Source: Silene noctiflora
Taxonomy: Eukaryota > Streptophyta > Magnoliopsida > Caryophyllales > Caryophyllaceae
Direction of reading: 5' to 3'
DNA length: 28,166 nt
Assembly: GCA_009801015.1 (NCBI GenBank)
Contig: VHZZ01000998.1
Coordinates: forward strand, 148,011 to 176,176
Part shown: positions 19,916 to 28,166 of the stretch, piece by piece
Layout: the number at the start of each line of letters is the position of its first letter
How positions within the stretch are numbered: position 1 is the first letter of the stretch
The notes under the pieces: model-generated
What the model saw: the letters and a program-made list of their open reading frames with translations, nothing else
The model's database searches: none
What the model was told of the DNA's origin: nothing
Program-made: the position numbers and the translations under genes

Positions 19916-22900
19916 TTACCTTGGCTGGTTCAGACCAGATGACTGGCCTCGTTTACATAATTTCCTCAAGATGAATGAACCCGCAACTTTTGCACCCAAA
20001 CTAGTATTGCCATGAGACAAACAGATGAGGCTTCCTAGAAGAAGTAACCCATTGGCAACCATTTTCTTTGTAGGCTTCCTGCATACTTTCTTCAATTTGG
20101 CTCCACCCACTTCTTGTTCTACAGAAATGGACTTGTTGCTTGCACTAGTTAGATCCACTGAGCCTGTTCTGCTTACGGCATCTAGCTCTGGTGGGACCTA
20201 CATCAAAAGGAAATCACTAAATTCTAGCTTAATATGACGAAGGTATAGATAGCACTAACATGATCTCGTCTTCTCATGTCAATTACAACTAGATCTCAGG
20301 CAAACCAACTTGATCCAGGATTCGAATTAACCCGAACTAAACAAAACTAATCAGACAAGATGCAAATTGACTTGATCCAACCTATTCCTGACCAAACTTT
20401 GTTAGGACTCAATATTGACCCGAACCCAACTACCCAACCAAAAACCGCCTCGTCTGAAAATGACCCGCAATAACTAAGTTAAAATTGTACGTAACATTTT
20501 GCTAAAAAAACTCTTGAATAAATACAGGCCAAATAAGATCCAACTGCTTAAACTATAACCACAAACTCGAAATTGACCTCAATCAAACTAAATAAATATT
20601 TGTACACTGGAAAAAGACCCAGGCCCGATATGGCCGTAGTCGAAATGGCATAAAAAACCTGAAATAGCCAGATCAGTACCCTATCAGAAATTCAGAATGA
20701 CCTCTTTGACAGGTATAAAAAAAAATTGGTTGAGTTCTTTGGATTGCGGGCTGCTACTCACATATACCAATGAGTATAACGTTTTCACTCTAGCTCCCAG
20801 AAATTAAATAACCGAAAGGTAGGAAAAAGGCCAACCACGAAGAATCACAGACTATAAACAAGGAAAACGAAAAAACATTAGAAAACTGAAATTTCGCATT
20901 GTGCTTGTTGAGATAATGAACAGTTGAGATTAACCTTCTGCATAAAAGAGACGGCAGTGATAGCTGAAGTTAGCCGGTAAGGGGATGAGGCATACTTGCG
21001 CAAAGCATCGTCCATCTTACACACATAACTCCATATGCCTTTTGCAAACGCCAACTTTGCCATTTCCACATTCAAACCAGCATCTTCTTGGTGCACCATT
21101 TTGATTTCACAGGCATTTCTTCCAGGTACTGCAGTAATACAAATTTCACAGGCATTTCGACTCCATTAGAAATAGAAACATTCACAAGCATGACGAAATA
21201 AGAAAAAAAAAAATAATCCACCGAAGGATATGGTTATTTAGAGAGAAGAAAGAGTATATTTGCATTAAACACCATCCCTAAGCTGAAAGTCTGCATTTTT
21301 GTTACCTGGTACAAGCTAAAGATACATGCATAATTATCACAAGAATTAACCCGTGGTTCACTGGTTGGACTGGTATCTTGTGACTTTGAGGCCAAAGGTT
21401 CACTTACCCTGTATCTTTCCCCCATCCTATCGTGGTTAAGGCAGTTCTTCGTCGTTACTCAAGCAAAATGGAAAAACCAATAGTGTATGACTGTAAGAAT
21501 AAGTATAAAGAAGGACGTAGTAAGAGAAAACCTCGCTCATCAATCAGATCCATAATCCATATAGAAAATAGCACTCTAAGTTTTACTACCTCCATCCCCC
21601 CCAAGTTTACTGTCCCCATTTGTGTTATGCTTTTAGTGATCAAACAATGTATCTTTGAGCATTCATTTTTCCAAATATAAGTAGCTCAACAATGTACTCA
21701 AAAATTTATGGTGTTTACTTTATCAAACTATTTTCATATTATGATCTATTAAAAATTGTAGCTATTGTATATTGGGAGAAAATATTGATCAGAGTCAACA
21801 ACTTCTATGTATCAGGTTTAATGAAGACATTATATGAATAAGATAGAGAGAGTACTATTATGAAATATCAAACCACATCTTACTGGCAGCAAAGATAAAC
21901 AAAAACTTAGGAGTGCACTTGCCTTGCCTTATCCTCCATCCAGATCTGAAGATCGCAGCACGTACATACTTCCTTTGTCTTGGTGTCAAAGGGTGCTCAC
22001 ATTCCTAATTCAGAGCATAGCCACGTAGGCATTAGGCAGCATATCTCAGGTAGAGAGTAACTGGGTAACTGTAAGGATACAGTTGCACAGTACAAAACAC
22101 AATAAGCTCATAGCAAAATAATCAAAACAAATACTTTCGGACTTTCGGTAGGCAAGATTAAATCCTTCCCCACAGCCACTTGTCACCAAAAATGCAGCAG
22201 TCCTCGAAACATAACAAAATATATTTGATTTGATAAATAATTACTAGCAGATCAATGTTTAACACTTGCAAAAGGAAATATAACTTTAATAGAACTCATA
22301 TCAAATGCAGTGTACGCTAATTAGCTACATTTTGTATAGGTACTTCAAGACTAAGGACAATAATAGCTCAGAACGAGATGAACAGAAAAGTAGAACATAG
22401 AAAGAAGAGTGTGAGAAAGCATTTAACAGAAAGTGTAGCAATGCCATTACTTTTCAACAGGGCCCTCCTGAAAAGCCTTATCATCATTCTAATATGATGA
22501 CACATTGACACGGATAATGCTCACCTTTGTGAAGCAGTAGAATGTTTTATTGATGCCTTCCCAGATCTTCCATGCCAAAACATATTCTCTAGGCGTTAAA
22601 AGAGGAAATTTCTTTATCGTCCGGCCAACCTCAATGCCAGTTCTTTTGTCAATCTGCAATTGCTCATGGGCAACAACTGTCTTATCCCACTGCGTTCTAT
22701 ACTCACAGTCCATGTAGAAGTCTCGCAAGATTTCAGGAGAGCAATTCTCAAACACTGTCAAACTTAAGTATTTGAGTGGGCCGTCCTACAAGAAATAACA
22801 AAGAGACAATAGTCAATATAATATACCAAATATGCAAAGCCAAACAATTCATCCTAACCAAAAATACAGCAAATACAGAAGGTCCGAAAGGTGGGACTGA

Positions 22901-24922
22901 GAAATGAAATGGTCACACAGATAAGATTTCATTCTACAATGAAGCTCCATTGTAAACATGAGCATTGGTGAAACTGTGAAAGGGAAGCACAAATGGATGC
23001 CGTATACGTTAAAATAAAGAAAATGAGAGAGAATATTCTCTGTGACCAAAATATCCTCAAAGATGAACAAGGAAACAAACTGTGCCGAAGACCTGTGCAG
23101 AACAAACAGAAGCCAAAAAGTTTCAGAATACCAGGGCCATGGTTGCCTGTCAAATCCTACCCAATTCGACGGATGGAAAATTTACCTTCCATCTCACACT
23201 TGGCAGTAATGTCACATATTCAAAAGTAGTGATCTTTGTTTTATGGTAATTACGGAAGATCTTTTTGTTTGATTTTTACAAGATTATTTTCCATCAATTT
23301 TGACATCATTTGTAGAGATAGCATATCCTGTAATCAGTATACTCACATAAAAAAAATGCAACACAAGAACTCTGAATACGAAGGGGGTCTCATTTTAAGA
23401 GTTAAAGCACCCACTAATCCACTATCCATAAAAACATAGAAAGTATAGAGTAACCAGTCAAGTCAGCCCCTTTGTTGACAGAAGACAAATACAAAGAAGC
23501 GATTAAACCACGTGGATGTCCAACGAAAATGAGTAGAACGATCCAGATTTTAAGCAGACAAAGTGCAAAAGCAAAGTATTTTCTGATTCATCTCAGTAGT
23601 TACACAGGAGAGTCACCTTAGGTCTGCAGCATTTAGCTTTGTAGAATACAGAACCATTACTTTTCTCGATGACATTTTCCCATGTCTCAGTCTCGCTCGC
23701 TTTCTCATCCAAATTATCGATCAAATATTGCAAATCACCATCAGATACAAGTTCTGAAGTTCTGCATATGAAGCACAAGGTCTAAGGTATTTACTCTTTA
23801 GTATACATAACTGAAAATCTACCAAACAAATGAGAAAAGATATATAATATTACAAAATATAATAAGCTCTAAACCATCAGATTTAAGATAATGACATTTG
23901 TCAAAGCTAATACTCCCTTTATACTCCCTTTGTCACAATAGTTTGTTTACCTTTGATTAAAACACTTCTCACAAAAAATAAAAAAGATAAAACAAACGAT
24001 TGGGACGGAGATAGTATTTTTTATGCCATATAAAGCATGAAGCTAACTGTCGTCAAAGCTTAAGTTAAATGGAAAATTTACTGTTAAATTGTTAATGGTT
24101 CGCTAATCTACACATAATATAATTCCTCTAAAAAAACCATAACTCTTCACATAACTTCTCTCAACGAACCATAATTCTCACATAATGTCTCTCAACCATA
24201 ATCCTCAATGGAAGGAAGCGCAAGTCAACAAAACTTTCAATTTCACCTGTTTGATAAAACAAACTAACTGTACACCACCAGCATCACCAATCCCGGCTCA
24301 AGCGCGATAAATTCATACACACTTGATTCTCGTCCTCCCTACTTACTGGTTAACCCAACCGAATAATGACCCTCTTCTAAGTGACCACAGTTCTTCAGAA
24401 CTCGCCTTTCTACTACTACAACATCAACAACAATACCTATAATCTCAAGACCTCCCACAAATACCGAGGCAATAGGGGTCGGATGTACAAAACCTTAAGC
24501 TTACCCTTACCCATGTAATAACAACGCTCAGAGACTGCTTCCGAATTCCGAATGACCCGTGATGAAAATCGTCTCGTCAACAAAAAATAACACATATTTC
24601 CAACTTTCACAAATCATCAAAATTCCAGAAACCCAGAAAAAATATTCATCATCACAAACAATACACAATAAAAATTAAATCAAACAAACAATCAAACCAA
24701 AACCAGCAGAAGATACCTGAAAGAGGATAGAGAATTATCATCAACATCATCATTAGAAGAAACAGAAAGAGGCGAAATTGATGAAGAATTAGGGTTAAAT
24801 CTAGCAATAGAAGATCGAAAAAGAGGTAAAAGAAAGTTGAATAGTAAATGGTATATGAAGATGAAAGAGATTGCTGCTATTGTAAACCAACCTCCGCTAT
24901 TGTTATCCCTCCATAACTCCAT
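19916..24922 (-). CDS. START-domain membrane protein (CP5 / StARD7-like family)
   Basis: Predicted lipid-binding membrane protein of 389 aa. Exons: 24717-24922, 23617-23761, 22525-22785, 21923-22004, 20935-21128, 19916-20197; all junctions keep phase. The start is ATG 24920-24922; an upstream GTG in frame is not used. An N-terminal hydrophobic helix spans about 13-34. The START domain spans about 69-290: DLQYLIDNLDE, GPLKYLSLTVFENCSPEIL, DFYMDCEYRTQWDKTV, FPLLTPREYVLAWKIWEG, FYCFTK, ECEHPLTPRQRKYVR, SGWRIRQ, then NACEIKMVHQEDAGLNVEMA and AKGIWSYVCKM. A C-terminal hydrophobic segment spans about 342-358. The order matches plant START proteins such as Arabidopsis CP5 (At1g64720) and At3g23080; ligand and biological role are unknown. 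Intron 4 has a GC donor (AAG|GCAAGT). Introns hold MITEs and a SINE fragment. Confidence 0.9.
21583..21857. mobile_element. Degenerate Stowaway-like MITE in intron 4 of the START gene
   Basis: The left end reads TACTACCTCCATCCCCCCAA; the right end, reverse-complemented, starts TACTCTCTCTATC. About 275 bp, AT-rich and non-coding. The ends match only loosely, so borders are approximate. Confidence 0.4.
23922..24016. mobile_element. Stowaway MITE in intron 1 of the START gene
   Basis: The left end is TACTCCCTTTGTCACAATAG followed by TTTGTTT. The right end, reverse-complemented, is TACTATCTCCGTCCCAATCG followed by TTTGTTT. TA lies on both sides; 95 bp. Ten bases left of it (23911) a second TACTCCCTTT repeats the terminus. 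Confidence 0.75.
24411..24560 (-). mobile_element. SINE fragment in intron 1 of the START gene
   Basis: Read on the minus strand it ends GGTATTGTTGTTGATGTTG, the same type of tail as the SINE at 10055-10340. It contains TTTTGTACATCCGACCCC and an ACATGGGTAAGG-like stretch, both typical of the 3' body of Au-like plant SINEs. No 5' promoter boxes or target duplication were found, so it is probably truncated. Confidence 0.5.
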
Positions 24923-25063
24923 TGGTGATAATGTCAACAATGGTGTCACAATTTTCGCCTTTTTTTTTGAGGTTTTCGAAGCTGATGAAGATGAATTAAT
25001 GATCGAATATTAGGGGTATGAATATATGTATGAGGTAAGGATAAATTGGGAGAAATAATAATT

Positions 25064-25072
25064 CTAGGGTTT
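25064..25072 (-). promoter_or_regulatory. Telo-box in the START gene promoter
   Basis: The minus strand reads AAACCCTAG about 142 bp upstream of the START gene ATG. Telo-boxes (AAACCCTA) are common in promoters of plant genes expressed in dividing tissue. A TATA-like CATATATTCAT lies between it and the ATG near 25020. Single short motifs like these can occur by chance. Confidence 0.35.
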
Positions 25073-25856
25073 ATGTGGTGCTCAGAAAATCAATCAATTT
25101 AATTAATTTGGGGGGGAAATTAAATGGGAGGGATGGTGACTTGGTGAGCGAGTGATGAGGTTACACCGTTGAGTACTCGTTAGTCGTTATTGTCGTCTGA
25201 GTCTCTCTTCTCAAGTAAAGGATAATGTGCCCAATGCTCGATTCTAGGTAGCCTCGAAACGGATCAGATATAAAACGGACACGGTATTTCCGTATCAAAA
25301 GATACAAGAAACATTTTCAAAATTTAATAGAATATATATATATTCGGTGGTTATAGCACAATTTTTTTTTTTTTTTGTAAATACATTTTATATTAAATTT
25401 TAATTAAAAAAATTTTGATTATATAATACTCTGTATATGCTAATAAATATAAACCTAATAGTTGGATAACTAATAACCAATATTCCAACAAATAAAAACA
25501 AAATTATGTCATGTATGTAAAAAATAATCATGATTTTTATCATGAAAGGCGTTTAAATTATATCATACGATATCTATATTATGCTGAGTTGAAATGTCCT
25601 CTAGTGCATTTTTGTATGAAATTGTATGCATTATAATTATCCGTTTAGTTAGCTCTTATCTATAAAATTTGTCATGACAATGAGTTAGATGATAAAAGGT
25701 TTGACTTTTGTATTGGCTCTTTGGTAGGTGGTGTCATGGTGTTACCTTAATCAAAGTTAAAGATGGAAAATTTGGTCATTCTCTTCATTTTCAAAACATC
25801 CACCTAATTGTTTTAATTCTTTTTTGCTTTTTTTTTTGTGTATAAAGAAAGTCACG

Positions 25857-25927
<71 letters not shown>

Positions 25928-26547
25928 GATCAAATTAAAACTCAGGCTATGAATATCAACTTCATGACTTTGCCATCAAAGTTAGTTAATATTTATCCCT
26001 ATTAGTGTGGTGTACTAGAGGTTAATAATAAAGTTCATGTTGGTTTCGTAATATACACAAAAACGGTGAAACTGAAAACAGATAAAATTATCTTTGTCTT
26101 TAAAATATAGATTAGCTGAGTTAGGTAACTTGCTTATAAATAAAGCCACGAGCTGGGAAAAAAATATTGCGATAATAAATGGTGGTACTTAGTTTTGGTA
26201 GTAGGTCTACTTGACGGTCTTAAGTTAAGACTCATCACCATTTTCTTTTTAACATTATTTAAATCGGTTACGAATATGATTTAACTCTTAATCGAAGATG
26301 GTCTGATACAATAATTTATGTGGTTTTGAATCAACATAAATTATTTTTTAAGTTCACTTGTAAACTCAAAATCCAAATGTTACTCGAATATGACATATTC
26401 ATTATCCAAAACTCTTGAAAAATCATTATCCATATAGCTTACCTTGATGTGGATGTAAATGGAAACATGGAAAGTTATTTGGAAGAGTGTGAGCCACAAG
26501 GGGTTCGTTATTACTTCACTATTAGCATGTCTCACCACATATTTATA
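25073..26547. other. AT-rich spacer
   Basis: No gene recognised. Dominated by AT-rich simple sequence, including an oligo-T run near 25363-25376 and the (AT)n tract described separately. Confidence 0.5.
25860..25922. repeat. (AT)n microsatellite, about 31 units
   Basis: Uninterrupted AT alternation of about 62 bp. Self-complementary, so able to extrude a cruciform; likely length-variable and prone to assembly error. Confidence 0.97.
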
Positions 26548-27148
26548 GATCACAAATAGATTCTTTTTTTTTCGGATAATTTATGTGATACCCTTAAACT
26601 TTGCCACTTTGTAGATAAAACCCAATATTTTAAGTTTATGTACATAATACCCTTTATGTTTTATTTTCATGCATAACATACTCTTTTTGTCGTCATACAA
26701 AATTCAAATGAGCATAACTCCTAGACCGGAATTCAGAATTGGGCAATATTTGTTCTAAAATGATTATCTCGTCGTACTTTATGATTTGAGGGGAAAAAAA
26801 ATGTCGACTGACGTTCTGTCGGTTTTTTTGTACGAAAATCTCAAATCAACCAAAAATTTGATCTTAATTTTCCGAATAATCATTTTCGTTTTGTCAAATT
26901 ATAGATCTAAAAAAGTTAATCAATTTGAAAAAAATAATTGCTAAAATCCGATTTCTGGTCTATATTATGCCCAATTGAAAATTTTAAAAAGGATAAAAAA
27001 GGCACGTCATGCTTGAAAATCAAACCTCAAGAATAATTTGTGCACAAACTTAAAAAGTTGGGTACTACGTGCAAAATGACATAGTTCAAGGGTACCACAT
27101 AAATTTTCATTTTTTTTACACCAATGATCATTGATCACAAATAGATTC
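26548..27148 (-). mobile_element. Foldback element with poly(A) end and 16-bp flanking direct repeats
   Basis: GATCACAAATAGATTC is repeated exactly at 26548-26563 and 27133-27148. The 569 bp between form an imperfect palindrome: arms run about 26577-26800 and 26890-27110 (ATTTATGTGATACCCTTAAA against ATTTATGTGGTACCCTTGAA; CAAATGAGCATAA against CAATTGGGCATAA). On the minus strand the insert ends with nine A (26564-26572) directly before the direct repeat. Non-coding. Confidence 0.65.
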
Positions 27149-27197
27149 AGTACTTGTGAAGTTGTGATTCAAGGGAAGTGGACATGAAGAAAACAAA

Positions 27198-27687
27198 TAC
27201 TCTTGTCCTTCGTTCCGGTTATTTGTTTATCTATTTTATTTTAGGTGTGTCAGTTGATTGTTTACCGTTTTATTTAATGAATGATTTTGATGGGCAATTT
27301 AATCTTCCACACTCAATTTAGATCACTTGTCATCTAATGGTTGGTTCTCTTCTTTTTTTTCTTAGTCTTTGTGTCAAAATTAAAAGTAAACAATAACGGG
27401 GGCATTGGAGCAAGTGATTATATCTAATTTAATACATTCATTTTTGAAACAATTATTTGATTAGACCCCTAACTTGTTAGTCTTCATTATAGTCATTTGT
27501 TTACTTTTGATTTTGGCACGAAGACCAAAGAAATAAGAGAGGATCTATTGTTTGATTACAATTATACCAAATTGAGCGTGGAGGATTACATTATTCATCA
27601 AAAACATTCCAAAAATAAAAAGATAAACAATTAACTAAAACACCAAAAAATAAAATAGGTAAACAAATAATCGCGACGGAGGGAGTA
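27198..27687. mobile_element. Stowaway-like foldback MITE with arms of about 190 bp
   Basis: The ends are TACTCTTGTCCTTCGTTCCG and, reverse-complemented, TACTCCCTCCGTCGCGATTA, both followed by TTTGTTTA(T/C)CTATTTTATTTT. TA lies at both borders. Complementarity continues inward over 27198-27394 and 27497-27687 (CAAAATTAAAAGTAAACAA against CAAAATCAAAAGTAAACAA at the inner edge), leaving a loop of about 100 bp. Confidence 0.8.
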
Positions 27688-27789
27688 TTAACTTAGGTAA
27701 TTATATTTCATGGGCTTAGTTTGAGGCCAATTAATGAATCCAAGGAACTTATGCATGTTGCATTGACTTTTGTTGACTTGTCATTTGCT

Positions 27790-27885
27790 AAAGGATTTTT
27801 TTGTGAAATACAACCTTAAAAAAAAAAGAATTTTCAAACACCAACTTAAAAAAAAAAAAAAGTATTTTAAACACAACCTTTAATA
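27790..27885 (+). repeat. Short tandem repeat with A runs
   Basis: About two and a half imperfect units of roughly 35 bp, each of the form CAACCTTAAAAAAAAA followed by a T-rich stretch and AAACAC. Ends a few bases before the Helitron terminus. Confidence 0.6.
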
Positions 27886-27888
27886 TAA

Positions 27889-28166
27889 CTAGTTGTTGTA
27901 TCGTGCGCAATCGCGCACGATACCCCAAGATATTATGACTCGTTTATTTAGATTAATGTCGATTGATGAATGAAGTGTTGTTTCCTAGTGGACCGTTATA
28001 GTTTATTATTAGCTTTGTTGATTTAGTTGCCCACGTTCACAATGGTCATTGCAGCTAGCAAAGATAATAATTGTTCTATAGAAGGGCATTTTTGTGTGTA
28101 TGGATATTATGTTATTGTTGTCTACAGTGCGTTGTTCGATGTAACTTTGCGGGGAGGGTTACAACA
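27889..28166 (-). mobile_element. Helitron 3' terminus (element continues beyond the window)
   Basis: On the minus strand a perfect 11-bp hairpin (GTATCGTGCGC, loop GATT, GCGCACGATAC; plus 27898-27923) is followed after five bases by CTAG and then a host T. A GC-rich hairpin just before CTRR|T is the hallmark of Helitron 3' ends. The body would lie to the right, beyond 28166. The 243 bp of it visible here show no coding. Confidence 0.6.

Noticed and set aside
22929..23229. ORFs on both strands in intron 2 of the START gene
   Set aside because: No family resemblance, and the exons on either side join in phase without them.
24923..24949. Longer START protein beginning at 24949
   Set aside because: That start codon is GTG; the first ATG in frame is 24920-24922 and begins just before the hydrophobic helix.
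27790..27885. CRISPR-like array
   Set aside because: Only two to three imperfect A-rich units without spacers, in plant nuclear DNA.

Overview
This is plant nuclear DNA, most likely from a eudicot. It is AT-rich and carries three multi-exon genes with clean GT-AG (once GC-AG) introns from families typical of plants. They sit among plant transposons: a Ty1/copia element, Stowaway-type MITEs, SINE pieces and a Helitron end. Order or genus cannot be read safely from the sequence. There are two ambiguous bases (n at 4634 and 13364).

Layout. 1-4558: a decayed copia retrotransposon on the minus strand. Its polypurine tract starts at base 1, so the 3' LTR lies just outside the window; its 5' LTR is 4415-4558. 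4559-7717: gene-poor DNA with a GC-rich, hAT-like MITE candidate (5330-5855), a short hairpin pair (6045-6180) and a doubtful mini-gene start (4575-4767). 7718-13570 (minus): a ten-exon gene for a 761-aa USP-like / coiled-coil / protein kinase (RLCK IX type, U-box-kinase-like but without a U-box), with four transposon insertions in its introns. 13571-15350: spacer with a tRNA-like (SINE-type) Pol III promoter. 15351-17825 (minus): a three-exon gene for a 630-aa pollen-receptor-like LRR receptor kinase whose kinase domain lacks the usual catalytic motifs. 17826-19915: spacer. 19916-24922 (minus): a six-exon gene for a 389-aa START-domain membrane protein, with one GC-AG intron, intronic MITEs and a SINE fragment. 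24923-28166: repeat-rich spacer with an (AT)n tract, an inverted-repeat element with poly(A) and 16-bp flanking repeats, a nearly full-length palindromic Stowaway-like element, and a Helitron 3' terminus running off the right edge.

The three genes point the same way but are independent; nothing suggests a shared pathway or gene cluster. No new multi-gene system was found. The most unusual points are the retroposon-like foldback element at 26548-27148, the SINE and MITEs that make up most of several introns of the kinase gene, the GC-AG intron and the Helitron end. Exon boundaries were derived by hand from splice consensus, reading-phase continuity and family resemblance; all three models keep phase through every junction.
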